64,000 nucleotides of DNA from positions 124,001-188,000 of the forward strand of contig JBMNFR010000004.1 in assembly GCA_050949415.1 (NCBI GenBank), in the 5' to 3' direction. A program made the position numbers and the translations under genes. Shown here one piece after another: positions 1 to 10,529 of the stretch. The stretch comes from JAAZKI01 sp012799905. Lineage in GTDB: Bacteria > Verrucomicrobiota > Lentisphaeria > Oligosphaerales > Oligosphaeraceae. The notes below the pieces were generated by a model. It ran no database searches. It saw nothing but the letters and a program-made list of their open reading frames with translations, and was not told the DNA's origin. The first letter of the stretch is position 1. Every line of letters begins with the position of its first letter.

Positions 1-1
1 C

Positions 2-790
2 GACCTCTCGCGCATCCACCATTCCTCGCAGACCCTGTCCCTGGTGCTCAGCCTTTTCATCAACGGCGGCCTGAGCTCCCGGCAGACGCGCGACATGCTG
101 GCCGGACTCTTCGGCATCCGCATCTCGCACCAGACGGTGATCAACTACGTCAACTCCGCGGCGGAACTGCTGGCGCCGTGGGTGGACAGGCACATGCCCG
201 TGCCGGAAGGGGTCGCGGCGGCCGACGAGACCTACATTCTGGTCAACGGCCAATGGTGCTACACCTGGCTGGTCGTGGAGGAAAAGAGAAGGGCCATCTG
301 CGGCTACAACCTCTCCCAGACGCGCGGGGCGCAGCCGGCCATTGCCACGCTCTACAACACCTACGGGCCGCCGAGTGCCACTGCGCCTACGCGCACCTTG
401 GTCAGGGACGGCCTCGCGTCCTATGACAACGCCACGCTCTTCTACAACCAGGCAGCCTACGAGGCGGGGCGGGAAGTGGGCAGCAAGGCCATAAACTCCA
501 TAACCGTCGTCGGGCTGGAAAACCTCGACGAGACCTCGGCGGAGTACAGGGCGTTCAAGCAGCTCATTGAACGCTTGAACCGAACATACAAGTTCCACAC
601 CAGGCCAAGGGCCGGCTTCAAGAGCTTCGATGGAGCCTGCGCACTCACGACGCTGTTCGTCGCCTATTACAACCACCTCAGGCCTCACTCAGCCATCGGC
701 GGCGAGGTTCCCGTGCCCCTGCCGGAACTGGCCAGAGCCAAGCTCTACCCGGAGCAGTGGAAAATTCTGCTGGCTCTGGCTGCCGCGTGA
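2..790 (+). CDS. IS6/IS240-like DDE transposase, 5' end outside window
   Basis: The frame is already open at base 2, so the N-terminus lies outside the window. An HTH-like segment (SSRQTRDML ... ISHQTVINYV) is followed by a DDE core: the first Asp in AADETYI, the second in LVRDGLASY and the Glu in LIERLNR, then the C-terminal YNHLRPHSAIGG typical of this transposase group. The enzyme would cut and join transposon ends. The right terminus of the element should lie in 791-1000, but the left end is not in view, so its limits cannot be set. The exact IS family (IS6/IS240 or a related unclassified group) is uncertain. Confidence 0.75.
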   Translation, partial: DLSRIHHSSQTLSLVLSLFINGGLSSRQTRDMLAGLFGIRISHQTVINYVNSAAELLAPWVDRHMPVPEGVAAADETYILVNGQWCYTWLVVEEKRRAICGYNLSQTRGAQPAIATLYNTYGPPSATAPTRTLVRDGLASYDNATLFYNQAAYEAGREVGSKAINSITVVGLENLDETSAEYRAFKQLIERLNRTYKFHTRPRAGFKSFDGACALTTLFVAYYNHLRPHSAIGGEVPVPLPELARAKLYPEQWKILLALAAA

Positions 791-1462
791 TGAGAAGCCT
801 GAGAACCGCAACGGCTGGAACGTAACCATCTTCAATGTTTGTCGACGACGACGTCAAGGAAACCGTGGAATAACTTGCCGCGCGAAGCAAGGCAAGCTTA
901 TGCCGCGAAAGTTCCTTGACAAAGGAGACGGCAAACCAAATTGAAGAACGTTCCGAGCCGGAAGCGGGGCGAGGGCTTCGGTCCAGACGCCTCACAATGA
1001 GTGATATTTTTCAGTTTTTCAAAGAGCAATGCACTGAGTTGCCTCAGTTTTCATGTTTTCATGGAAATTTGACAGTACCGTTGAGGGGGACTTTCAACAA
1101 CCATGAACATTGACAATCACTCTTTTGAACACCTCTGCGTATTGTTCAATGACCTCAATCAACTGGTTTTAGCACACAACTGAGCTTGACTTTTGCATAA
1201 CAGCCTGCTCATCCTCGGCAGTTGCAACCGGCCAGTCAAAAATGCCTTGGTCAGATGCAGCACCCATCGGAATACGCTCACCTCCCCGACAAGATGATGA
1301 TTCCAAACCACTGGCACCACAAAACCTGGACAACGCTTACTAACCTACGTTTGTAAAAAACCAAAAAAACAACAAACCTGTGTTAGCATCACGGAGACTA
1401 TACACTATATTTACACTAGTGTCAAGGGCTAAAACAAAAAAAACAGGAGATGCCGGAAAATT
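791..1462. other. Gene-free interval downstream of transposase
   Basis: No convincing gene. The first 200 bases probably include the right end of the transposon. The stretch 1370-1440 is AT-rich with A-runs. Open frames here are short and have no recognisable motifs. Confidence 0.5.
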
Positions 1463-1815
1463 GTAATCGGACAATCGTTGATACTCGGGGTTCCGGTGAA
1501 CTTCAGAGCCAGGCACCCAGGCTAAGGCACTTTAGTGGACAATGGACGCAAGTGGACTTTAATGGACATCAGTAGACGATGGACTGTGGACTGAAGTGGA
1601 CATTAGTGGTGAGTGGACGTGGACGTTAGTGGACTGAGGCGCGAAGACACGTGTCCTCCACAGGCCTTCAGCCGGCAAAAATGTATCATGCTTACAGTCA
1701 TGCCCCCTTTGCCCCGTAGGCGCTTAACCATGCTTAACCCCAGGCTTCAGCCTGGGGATAGGCGTGCCCCAGAAGTGGTGCCTTGTAAAGGCACTACAGA
1801 AGACTGACCCATTAC
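1463..1815 (+). repeat. TAAT element, copy 1 (variant with AGTGGAC heptads)
   Basis: Begins GTAATCGGACA and ends TGACCCATTAC, which are imperfect inverted ends. Inside are a GATACTCGG segment, a run of degenerate AGTGGAC heptads (1531-1635), the conserved GTAGGCGCTTAACCATGC block, a perfect hairpin CCCCAGGCTTCAGCCTGGGG near 1738-1757 and a second hairpin around CCTTGTAAAGG. The same modules recur near 10.7, 14.8, 28.2, 33.4, 55.7, 59.3 and 61.6 kb. The right end is 38 bp upstream of the LacI-type gene. Confidence 0.75.
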
Positions 1816-1852
1816 GGCATAATTGCGTTTGCGCTGAACGAGGTTGCACCCA

Positions 1853-2893
1853 ATGAGAAAATTTTCCAACATGGCCGAATTCGCCGCCCATGTCGGCTTG
1901 TCCCGCTGTACTGTCTCCTTCATTTTGAATGACAAGTGGCGCATCCATAACATCAGCCCAAAAACAGCGAAGCGCGTGCTGGACCTTGCCGAGAAATACC
2001 AGTTCACCCCGAACTACCTCGGCCTTGCCATCAACGGCAAAGTAAAAATAGACGTGGCCATCCTGTTGCCTAAAAACGTGTACGACCATCACCGCGAGGC
2101 GTTTTTCCGGCTGATTGACATCATCGACGCGAACGGGTTGAAGTACTTGATTATGCAGTTAGGCGACGACAAGAACAACCGGCTACTGATTGAGAGGTTG
2201 TACAATTTCCGGATTGACAAGGCTGTAGTCTTTGCCGCGCCCATTTTTGCTGGCCATGATAGCTATGACTGGTGGCTCCAGACCACGCGGAAGAACCCTG
2301 AAATCCGTTTCCTCCTTTACGACTACCGCATCAATTGCAAGCAAAAGGGGCTGGTCTGGCCGGAGAATGTCCACATCACCGGCTTTGACGCATTGTTGGC
2401 TTACCAAGACATCGTTGAATATATTGCCGCCGCCGGCTATACATCCTTTCATTTGTTCAATGCCAGCAAGTCACACCCCGCCGTCCAGCACAGCCGAAAA
2501 ATCGGCTTGAAGGTTCACGCTCATGGAAAAATAGTTGGCGAGACGAATCTCTTCAAGATTGGCGAGCGCATTGGCGCCCAGCTGGCTAAACTGCCCAACC
2601 CCAGGCAGGTGGCCGTGTTCATTGGCGATGACACCGTCACGATAAGCACAGTAAAATACTTGCTGGAACGTGGGTTCCGCGTGCCAGAGGATTTTGCCTT
2701 CATCTCCTGGGACGGACTGGCTATAAGCGAATACTTCCTGCGCACAGTGACTACGCTGGAGATACCACACACTAAAATGCTCAGCTATGCCAAGAATTTT
2801 GTGACTGGCAATGATTGCGAACAGAGCCTGATTGTGACACCGATAATTCGCGTCGGCGAAACAATGCCGCAAAAAAAATGCGTGTCACCATGA
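1853..2893 (+). CDS. LacI-family-like transcriptional regulator
   Basis: A DNA-binding regulator of about 346 aa. The N-terminus carries a LacI-type helix-turn-helix (MAEFAAHVGLSRCTVSFILND, roughly residues 6-26) and a hinge-like ISPKTAKRVLDLAEKYQFTPN. The rest resembles a periplasmic-binding-protein fold (VAVFIGDDTVTISTVKYLLERGFRVPEDFAFISWDG is the usual late LacI motif), but the hinge and sensor are diverged. An in-frame TTG at 1844 exists, but the ATG at 1853 has GAGG at a workable spacing. The adjacent secreted-protein and lyase genes suggest carbohydrate control; the ligand is unknown. A mobile repeat ends 38 bp upstream, so the promoter probably lies in or next to it. Confidence 0.8.
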   Translation: MRKFSNMAEFAAHVGLSRCTVSFILNDKWRIHNISPKTAKRVLDLAEKYQFTPNYLGLAINGKVKIDVAILLPKNVYDHHREAFFRLIDIIDANGLKYLIMQLGDDKNNRLLIERLYNFRIDKAVVFAAPIFAGHDSYDWWLQTTRKNPEIRFLLYDYRINCKQKGLVWPENVHITGFDALLAYQDIVEYIAAAGYTSFHLFNASKSHPAVQHSRKIGLKVHAHGKIVGETNLFKIGERIGAQLAKLPNPRQVAVFIGDDTVTISTVKYLLERGFRVPEDFAFISWDGLAISEYFLRTVTTLEIPHTKMLSYAKNFVTGNDCEQSLIVTPIIRVGETMPQKKCVSP

Positions 2894-3250
2894 TGCCGCC
2901 CTCGGATTTTGTCCCCGGTCGGATATAGGTAACATTTGGCCAAGGCATAGAACAGCACCTGAGCACACGACGCAAGGGACAGTCGACGACAAGCCCGATA
3001 CGCATGGCACGGTCTGACCCGCCAGACGCAGGCATCAACGGACAACTGCAGGTACGGCTATGCCAACGAGGATGCAGAAGGCAGAGTCGAGCTATGGCTT
3101 CGTATCAATCAGTGACCGACTACGATTGATTACCACTTCAACGCGCGCCTGTCCTTGCAAAACCGCCGCCGGAAAATACATTAGGGGAAAGCTTAAACAC
3201 CCTCCCCGCATCACCTTGCCTACAATCGTCCTGACGTCTGCATTTCTACG
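2894..3250. other. Intergenic, nothing recognised
   Basis: About 357 bases with only short open frames without motifs. No repeat family described elsewhere in the window was seen here, and no clear terminator. Confidence 0.4.
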
Positions 3251-6200
3251 ATGAAAAAACGACATTACATTTTTCTGACGGCGCTATTGCTGGCGGCGAC
3301 TGTCCTGCCTGCGGCGACAGTGCGCCTGGCCGGCTATGACACCAATGGCGATGCCATGAAATTTGGCAGCGGTTCGAACGGCAACAATTACTATAAACCA
3401 GCCGTCTCTGACCACCCGCGTGTCGCCTTCATCGCCCCGGACCCGATATATGCGCAAGGCCCGGCCGCCGAGTTCCGCGCCTCCTACCTGATTGCCCCTC
3501 TGGTGGAAAATCCTCAAGCGACCTTGCTCTTTGCGGGCGAGTTTATGTCGTTTCCCATGCCTAACTGGCAAATTGCGGGGACGCCAGACTTGTCGGCCTG
3601 TTTTGCTATCCGGCAGTTCTCTGTTAATAACATACAATTTTTATGGAAAGTAAACGGTCAGACCCAAGAAAGCCCACCCCTCGACGCTGTTGTCACCGAT
3701 GCCTCGCGCCTCACCATCAGCGCTGACGGCGCGGTGGCAGCCATCGGCGGACAAACCGGAATGCTGCTCATAGACATAACGGCAGACGAGTTCACTACCT
3801 TTGATCTTGACGGCACCCCCCTGGCCAGCAATACCGGCAACAGCATCGGCCTGTCTAAAGACGGCGACATCGTATTTTTCGCGTCCAAAACCCTGGACAA
3901 AGACGGCTTGACGCGCATCTACTGCTACGAACGCAGCAGCAACACCCTGGAAACTGTCGCGGTAGCGGAGGCCGACGCCAATCTGCTGGTCGACGCCCAG
4001 GTCGTCGCTACGCCAGACGGCAACACAGTCGTGTTCGTGGCCACCAACTATGAACTCTGGTCTGGCAGCAAAGGCGATGGCCTCGGCCCCAAAATCATTG
4101 CCGCTATTCGACAGACAAATGGCGACTGGACTACCTCCCCGTGCAGCATCGGACCGTATCTTGACGCCAGCGAGCCATCGGTCAGCACGGATGGCCGTTT
4201 TGTCGCCTTCCGCGCCCGCACCGCCGACAACTCCACCTACCAGGTCTTCCGCTATGACCGCCTGACCCAAATCACGACTATCGCCAGTGCGGCGGCAGAT
4301 GGCCAACCTGCTGATACCGCCTGCGAAGTGCCGTCCATCTCTCCGAACGGCCGTTACATCGCCTTTGTCAGCAAAGCCTCCAACTTCGGCGACAACCCGG
4401 ATAGCCTACACCACGTCTGGCTGTCTGACTTAGGCCCGACTTTGATTGACAGCACGCTGGCCCTGCCTGTAAACAGTTCGTCCGAACTGCCGGTTCATCT
4501 CGTCGTCAATTACAGAGATGGCGACACCATCACTTGGTCTTCCGACACACCGCTTCCGGGCGTCATCACCTGCGCGACCGGCGCCGTGGACGCCAATGCA
4601 CCTTATCCCGTCGCCACCCTGCCCTGGACTTTCACGGCTGGGCCAACGCCTGGCGCCGCTGAAATCACCATCACGCTCCAGCAGGCTGACGGCGCTGCGG
4701 ACTTGAATGCAACCATCGCCTTGGAAGTCTTTGCCACGGACGTCCCGCGCCAACTGCCGGTCTCGGCCAAGGAAAACGGACATTTTGCCCCCCGTGGCGG
4801 CCTGCCGCTGTATCTGCCAGTCAACCTTGCGGAGGATGGCGCCCTCGCGGCCTTCGCCACCACGGTCAGGCTGGACCTAGACGAGGGGGGCAGTGACTTC
4901 AATAAAAGATACATTTATTCGCGCCGACTCAATGACACAACTGGTGCTTTGACCCTGCTGACCAGCAGGGACGCGACGTTGCAATCACTAACGCTTGCCG
5001 GTGATGGCAACACCGTCTTCTTCATTGCCGGGAACAACCTCTATACCGTCCCAACCACTGGCGGCGGCGCACCGGAACAGTTGCTGGATACGAGCGATGT
5101 CAGCGCCGTCGCCTCTTCCTACAACGGCACTGTCCTCGCCCTAGTCCGCGACGGTGAAGCCTGGCTGCGCCAAAACGGTGAAATGATAAAACTGGGCGCT
5201 GAAAACAACATTGACAAGCCCCTGCTCAGTCGCGATGGTCAGACCGCCGCTTTCCTGGACAGCGACGGCAACGTTTTGGTCTGGACCGCTGCGGACGATG
5301 CCTGGCGCAACTTGGCCAACGATGTCCGCCACGTCTCCATGACTCTGGACGGCTGCACGCTGTACTGCCAAGCGGAAAGCGACGGCGCTTTGAGCGTCAT
5401 CACCACCGGCACCGGCGCAAGCACTCCCTTGCCTCTGCCCGGATTGCCGGATGGCGTGACCACGAACAATCTGTTCCAGCCCACCATCAGCCCCAACCGC
5501 CGTTTCCTGGTCTATTTCCGTGACTGCGGCAAGATTCAGCAGCTGTTCCGCTACGACCTTGCTGAAGACGCCGAAGTCATGGCTTCGGTGTCCTCCGAAG
5601 GTCTTCCCGGCAACGCCTATTCCGGAGTGCCGCTGTCGATTTCCGGTGCTGGCGACCGCGTCCTGTACGCCACCACCGCGACTAATCTCCTGCCGGGCAG
5701 CACCGGCCGAGAACTGGCCTTGGCCGTATTTACAGACCAGGCAGCAGCCGCGCCGAGTCTCCGGACAACGGCGGTGACTGGTGATGAAGCCGCCGAAATT
5801 ATCTTCCCGCTGGACTGCGAATCGAGCTTCGGCGCTGCCGTGCCAACTCTGCTCAGACAGCCGCTGCATGGCCGAGCCGAACTCCTCGGCCCGGCAATTG
5901 GGCGGGACGGCTACGCCCTCCACTTCATTCCGGACGACGAGCACTTCTGCGGCGAAGATAGCGTCGTCATCAAATTGTTTGACGGCAGCCGCTGGTCAGC
6001 AGACACGACGGTCGTGATAACCGTGAACAACGTCAACGATGCACCGACTTGGCGGAAGGATGACATCCCAGCAGAAGCGACTTCGTACACCCTCGACGAA
6101 GGCGAAGTTTTGACCGGCGCCCCGCCTCTCAGCGAATACGCTGATGACCCGGACTTGGCGTATGCCGCCATCACCCACGAAAAGCTGTCCTTCTCCTTAG

Positions 6201-7138
6201 TCGGCGCGCCGGAGTGGCTCACGCTTGACCAAGACGACCGCCTGGCTACCATTGGCCCGCCTGGCTATGACATCGCCCGCAGAGACCAGAACAAAGTCTT
6301 CGAATTCAAAGTCCGCGTCACTGACAATGCTGGCGAATCCGCTGATTTGCCGGTTAGCGTCACTGTCGTCAACGTCAACCGCCCGCCGATTCTCACGGCG
6401 TTCCCGGCGCAAATCACCGAAGGCGTTCTTCTGAACTGGTCGGACTTCACGCTTATTGACCCTGACCCCGAAGACCAGGACCAGCTCCGGCTCCGCTTCT
6501 CCGCGCCCGCTAAAGGTAAATGGGTTCGACAAGCCGACAACACCAACGGCACGGAGTTTGGCGAGGCGGACTTCCCGATTTTCTACTGTGCGCGGGAGGG
6601 CGAATTCTTCAATACTGACACTGCGCAGGTCAGAGTTGTCGACGGCGGCAACGCCAGTTCCGCACCGGGCGACCTATTCATCCGCCTGCGCCAGGTCAAC
6701 ATGAAGATGTCTGAGCTGTGGTCAGCCACTGGCCCGGACGCTTTGCTTCCCGGCAAAATCCCTGGCTGGGCTCTGCTATCCGTGCCGATCGACATGCGGG
6801 TTGACGCTCTGCGCCAGGCTTTTGGCAGCGCTCTCTGGGCCTGGGACGCTGACCTGCGCCGCTATTTTGAACTCACTGACCAGGTTCAAGCTGGGCAGGG
6901 CTTCTGGGTGTTGATTGCGGAAGGCCCCATCTTGGACGATGCGTATATCCAAGGCGAGCGTCCTGATGCTCCCGCGCTTCCCGCCGCGCCTGGCTGGCAT
7001 CTGATCGGGCCGCCCATAACTGACCAGACGCCAGCCAACGACCACTTTTTCGGCAACGCGCCTGCGTCGCAAAGTTATCAACAGGTCACCACTGACCAAA
7101 TCCGCGAGGGCGGCGGCTACTGGCGCTTTAACAAATAA
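3251..7138 (+). CDS. Large secreted TolB-like propeller / cadherin-like protein
   Basis: A 1295-aa protein with a Sec signal peptide (MKKRHYIFLTALLLAATVLP, cleavage near AA-T). Two blocks of TolB/PD40-type propeller repeats follow: residues about 170-400 (STDGRFVAFRA, SPNGRYIAFVSK) and about 540-850 (SPNRRFLVYFRD, SGAGDRVLYA). Then come tandem cadherin/Ig-like domains with NNVNDAPTW and VVNVNRPPIL junctions (about 880-1190). The C-terminal part (about 1195-1295) has two GW-L-(S/G)-P-type motifs and a GQGFWVLIAEG strand. No catalytic motif was recognised; binding or scaffolding at the cell surface is inferred. The start lacks a good Shine-Dalgarno sequence, but the signal peptide fixes it. It follows the LacI-type gene and precedes a lyase gene in the same direction. 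Confidence 0.8.
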   Translation: MKKRHYIFLTALLLAATVLPAATVRLAGYDTNGDAMKFGSGSNGNNYYKPAVSDHPRVAFIAPDPIYAQGPAAEFRASYLIAPLVENPQATLLFAGEFMSFPMPNWQIAGTPDLSACFAIRQFSVNNIQFLWKVNGQTQESPPLDAVVTDASRLTISADGAVAAIGGQTGMLLIDITADEFTTFDLDGTPLASNTGNSIGLSKDGDIVFFASKTLDKDGLTRIYCYERSSNTLETVAVAEADANLLVDAQVVATPDGNTVVFVATNYELWSGSKGDGLGPKIIAAIRQTNGDWTTSPCSIGPYLDASEPSVSTDGRFVAFRARTADNSTYQVFRYDRLTQITTIASAAADGQPADTACEVPSISPNGRYIAFVSKASNFGDNPDSLHHVWLSDLGPTLIDSTLALPVNSSSELPVHLVVNYRDGDTITWSSDTPLPGVITCATGAVDANAPYPVATLPWTFTAGPTPGAAEITITLQQADGAADLNATIALEVFATDVPRQLPVSAKENGHFAPRGGLPLYLPVNLAEDGALAAFATTVRLDLDEGGSDFNKRYIYSRRLNDTTGALTLLTSRDATLQSLTLAGDGNTVFFIAGNNLYTVPTTGGGAPEQLLDTSDVSAVASSYNGTVLALVRDGEAWLRQNGEMIKLGAENNIDKPLLSRDGQTAAFLDSDGNVLVWTAADDAWRNLANDVRHVSMTLDGCTLYCQAESDGALSVITTGTGASTPLPLPGLPDGVTTNNLFQPTISPNRRFLVYFRDCGKIQQLFRYDLAEDAEVMASVSSEGLPGNAYSGVPLSISGAGDRVLYATTATNLLPGSTGRELALAVFTDQAAAAPSLRTTAVTGDEAAEIIFPLDCESSFGAAVPTLLRQPLHGRAELLGPAIGRDGYALHFIPDDEHFCGEDSVVIKLFDGSRWSADTTVVITVNNVNDAPTWRKDDIPAEATSYTLDEGEVLTGAPPLSEYADDPDLAYAAITHEKLSFSLVGAPEWLTLDQDDRLATIGPPGYDIARRDQNKVFEFKVRVTDNAGESADLPVSVTVVNVNRPPILTAFPAQITEGVLLNWSDFTLIDPDPEDQDQLRLRFSAPAKGKWVRQADNTNGTEFGEADFPIFYCAREGEFFNTDTAQVRVVDGGNASSAPGDLFIRLRQVNMKMSELWSATGPDALLPGKIPGWALLSVPIDMRVDALRQAFGSALWAWDADLRRYFELTDQVQAGQGFWVLIAEGPILDDAYIQGERPDAPALPAAPGWHLIGPPITDQTPANDHFFGNAPASQSYQQVTTDQIREGGGYWRFNK

Positions 7139-7618
7139 CAGCCATACACAAAAATTTCCGTACTACTATCGGCCAACTTCTTGTTTTTTGTGAAAGATTT
7201 TCTGCAATTCGGCGCTTTTGTGTCGCCTCCCCGAGGCTCAGGCTTGGGGGGCATCCACCCCCAGGTTCCGCTTCGCTTCACCTGGGGTTACTCATGGTGC
7301 CACCTCTACGAGGTTGGGGTGGCTCTCAGGTCATTCGGGCCAAGCGGGAGGCGACTTGAAGTGTCTCTCCACGCCATCCAGCTGTTCAGGCTGAATAGTC
7401 AAAAAAACGATAGGCCAAATCGCGAATCCGCATGCAATCCTATCCCGACGAACAACAACCATATACAAAAATTTCCGTATATTCCGTGTGTTCAGTGGTT
7501 ACAAAAACAACCCAAAAAACAAAAATTTCGTGTCCTTTCGTGTTTTTCGTGGTTAAAAAAATAGGTTATGGACGGTCGCCCACCCTAAATATTCCGTGAT
7601 TAAAAGAGGACGTAAGCC
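7139..7618. other. Intergenic repeats between secreted-protein genes
   Basis: Contains two stretches of the CCGTGT/TTCGTG short-period repeat (about 7146-7200 and 7461-7560, with ATTCCGTGTGTTCAGTGGTT) and, at 7255-7355, a 101-bp element present in inverted orientation at 33312-33412. No gene supported. Confidence 0.6.
7255..7355 (-). repeat. 101-bp repeat, inverted partner of 33312-33412
   Basis: Read on the minus strand, this matches 33312-33412 with about four mismatches by eye. It contains a CCACCTCTACGAGGTTGG palindrome and a CCCCAGGT...ACCTGGGG palindrome. At the other site the same block is joined to the right end of a TAAT element. Confidence 0.75.
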
Positions 7619-10498
7619 ATGCACCGTAATTTTTCCTTTTGTCTGCTCGCCACGTTTCTCATTCCGACAACCGCAGCCTTGGCAGCGCCGGCGCCCGCTG
7701 TTCGGATTGCCTATGGCGATCCGATCGACATATCCCACTGGCGTACTTTCCGCGAACAGGTCACCCATCCGGCTGGCTTGCTCAAGCCGGCGGACCTCGA
7801 GCGGGCCCAGCGCAACATCGCCGCCTACCCCTGGGCGGCAAAATACGCCGAAGCCGTCCGCAACCAGGCTGACAGAATCCTCGTCACCCTGGCCGCCCCT
7901 GACTTTCTCACCAACATGGTCGAAGTCACCACTGCTGGCAACACCAGCCCATGTCCGGCCTGCCGAGACAAGGGACTGCGCTGGCTCCCTAATAATGTCT
8001 GGCGCTGGAGCGTCGAAAACCCGGATCAAATCATCTGCCGCCAGTGCGACACCGTCTTCCCTAATCCGAACTACCCGGAAACCGTCGAACTCACCAGCAC
8101 CTGGGACCCGCGCCAGGTCTTCCGGTTTGTCGAAGGACCGACCTTCCACTGCTTTGGCTACCGGCACAGCCGAGCCAATCCAGCCGGCATCATCCGCGCC
8201 CGCAAACTCCACTACGTCCTCAACCTGGTGGAGCCGCTGTCCACCGCCTATGCCCTGCACGGAAATCCTGAGCATGCCGCCGGAGTGCGCGCCATCCTGC
8301 TTCGCCTGGCTGAGGTCGTCCCCACCTACCTGGTGATGGCCGGCTACACCTACAACGAATACGCTGACTGCGACCCCCGCGTGGCTGCCCTCAATATCAA
8401 CAACTTGCCGACTGACGAACTGGTCGTGCCACCCAATGTCCCGAACCGCAAGCTTTGGACCGGCTACTGGTCATCCAGCCGCCTGGGCACTGCCGGCATG
8501 GACGGCGGCCGCGTCGTCAGGCTGGCCAATGCCTATGACCTGACTTGCACTGCCCGCCGCGCCGACGGCACGCCCGTCTATTCCACGGAAGACTGCCTCC
8601 GCATTGAAAAAGACGTCCTCCTGGAAGCGGCTTATCTCGCCCTGGGCGACACCGCAATCAACAACAAATCGGTCGGCAACCGCGCCGGCGCTGCCATCGT
8701 CGGCCTGGTCACCGGCCATCCGCTCATGGTACGTTTCGGCCTGGACGGCTTTGTCAAGACTGTGGACGAATGGTTCCTGCCGGACGGCGGCACCTCGGAA
8801 TCAGCGGCCTACGCCATGATGACCATGGGATGCATTGCGCCGTTCGCCTACGCCTTCCGCTCCTACACCGAGCCGGAGGGCTTCACGCCGCCTGACCAGT
8901 CGCCCCGCCTGATTGACTTCAACGTCTGCCGCGACACTGAATACGGCGCTGCCTGGCAGGCCCTGATTTGGACCTTGCAGGGCAACCTCCGCTTCCCGCC
9001 TCTGGCAGACAGCTATATCAACACCAACATTTCCGCTGTCCACGCCGAATTGATCGCGCTCTGCTATCCGACTCCGGAGCATCTCGCCCTGGCCAAGGCC
9101 ATGTCTGGCGACAATCCGACCGGCGGGGTGGCGCGTTCAGCCCTCTTCTACCGCGAGCCGGCCGCCCCCGCAGCTGACGACGCCCCCGCAGCCAAGGTGA
9201 CGCTCCCCGATATCGTGTTCCCGTTCCTGGCCCAGGGCTTGCTCCGCCTGGGCGAATCCGGCCGGAGCGGCCTGGCCTTGCTGGATGCCTCCAACTGGGG
9301 CGGCCACCATCACCTCGACTCCCTCAATCTCTACCTCTGGAAAGACGGCCACGAACTGCTTTCCGACCTAGGCTACCTCTGGGACCACCCGGACAAAAGC
9401 ATGACGGTGCGAACCTTGGCGCACAACCTCGTTCTAATTGATGGAAAAAACCAAAAAAACCGCGACCGCGGCGGCTCCTTCGCCTTTTTCGCGTTGTCGC
9501 CGCGATTGAAGGCGATGCGCGCCTCTTCGGCGGCGTATGACGCGGCCACGGTCTATGAACGCACCGTAGTCCAAATCGACCACGGCGACCTGGGCGCATA
9601 CTGGCTTGACTTGTTCCGGGCTCAAGGCGGCGAGCGCCGCGACTATCTGTTCCACGGCCCCAATCATAATTACGTCCTAGAGGGCGCTGTTTGCCCTCCG
9701 CCAGATAAAGACAAACCCACCGCCCTCCGTAACACCGGCGCCAATGGCCCCTGGAAAGCCGTGTGGAAAATGTCAGACACCTACCGTTTCGCCGCCTATT
9801 CACCCGGCCATCCTGACGAAACTCTTTTGATTGCAGACGAATGGGGCCAGCGCGATAGCCGCAACGCAGACCGCGGCGCCACCCTGCCGTATTTCTTCCG
9901 CCGCCGCACTGGCGCACAAGTCGATGCGTTTGTGCAAGTGTTTGCCGGCTTCGAGGAAGGCCGCGAACTAGTGCAATCCGTCACCGTGACGACGCCACGC
10001 GACAATACTATCGCGGTTGAAATCACCCACGCTGGCGGCCGTGACATCGTGCTTTTTGGTGACGGCAACCGCTTGGAATTGACCTCTGCGCCAGTTGTTT
10101 CCAATGGCATTCTCGCCGTGGTGGCCGGTCTGCCAGCGCAAGGCCAGACGCCGACGGCGCAGCCGGCTGCCCTGCTGCTGGGCGGCGCTGAACTGCAAGC
10201 GCCAGGGGTGACCTTGAACAATTCCCAGGCCGAGTGGTCCGGAAAAATCGCGGGCATGGCATCGCGGGATGGCAACAGCTGGTTTGAACTGGCTGGCTCC
10301 GCCCTGCCGACGCCGGAGCAATTCTGCGGACAGGCCTTGATCGTCACCGGCAGTGACGCCATCAGCCGCGCCTATCCTGTTATCCGCGCAGAAAACACTG
10401 ACCGGGGCACCTTGAGAGTCTACACACGGGCGTCCTACCAGGGTTTTCAGGCTCGGCCAGCAAACACTTGGCGGCTGGCCGCGCTCGCCGTCAAGTAG
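7619..10498 (+). CDS. Heparinase II/III-type polysaccharide lyase
   Basis: A 959-aa secreted protein. An N-terminal signal peptide (residues 1 to about 23, ending ALAA) is followed by a helical region carrying two Cys pairs, CPAC (about 110) and CRQC (about 139), which look like a structural zinc site. The C-terminal half has the heparinase II/III hallmark NWGGHHHLDSLNLYLWKDG (about 558-576), where His and Tyr act in beta-elimination in known lyases, followed by beta-sandwich sequence. Start: AGAGGA lies 8 nt upstream of ATG 7619. The likely role is breakdown of uronate-containing or sulfated polysaccharides outside the cytoplasm; the substrate cannot be read from the sequence. It sits downstream of the propeller protein. 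Confidence 0.85.
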   Translation: MHRNFSFCLLATFLIPTTAALAAPAPAVRIAYGDPIDISHWRTFREQVTHPAGLLKPADLERAQRNIAAYPWAAKYAEAVRNQADRILVTLAAPDFLTNMVEVTTAGNTSPCPACRDKGLRWLPNNVWRWSVENPDQIICRQCDTVFPNPNYPETVELTSTWDPRQVFRFVEGPTFHCFGYRHSRANPAGIIRARKLHYVLNLVEPLSTAYALHGNPEHAAGVRAILLRLAEVVPTYLVMAGYTYNEYADCDPRVAALNINNLPTDELVVPPNVPNRKLWTGYWSSSRLGTAGMDGGRVVRLANAYDLTCTARRADGTPVYSTEDCLRIEKDVLLEAAYLALGDTAINNKSVGNRAGAAIVGLVTGHPLMVRFGLDGFVKTVDEWFLPDGGTSESAAYAMMTMGCIAPFAYAFRSYTEPEGFTPPDQSPRLIDFNVCRDTEYGAAWQALIWTLQGNLRFPPLADSYINTNISAVHAELIALCYPTPEHLALAKAMSGDNPTGGVARSALFYREPAAPAADDAPAAKVTLPDIVFPFLAQGLLRLGESGRSGLALLDASNWGGHHHLDSLNLYLWKDGHELLSDLGYLWDHPDKSMTVRTLAHNLVLIDGKNQKNRDRGGSFAFFALSPRLKAMRASSAAYDAATVYERTVVQIDHGDLGAYWLDLFRAQGGERRDYLFHGPNHNYVLEGAVCPPPDKDKPTALRNTGANGPWKAVWKMSDTYRFAAYSPGHPDETLLIADEWGQRDSRNADRGATLPYFFRRRTGAQVDAFVQVFAGFEEGRELVQSVTVTTPRDNTIAVEITHAGGRDIVLFGDGNRLELTSAPVVSNGILAVVAGLPAQGQTPTAQPAALLLGGAELQAPGVTLNNSQAEWSGKIAGMASRDGNSWFELAGSALPTPEQFCGQALIVTGSDAISRAYPVIRAENTDRGTLRVYTRASYQGFQARPANTWRLAALAVK

Positions 10499-10529
10499 TG
10501 ACGACCGAGCCACAGTCTCCCAAAACGGC

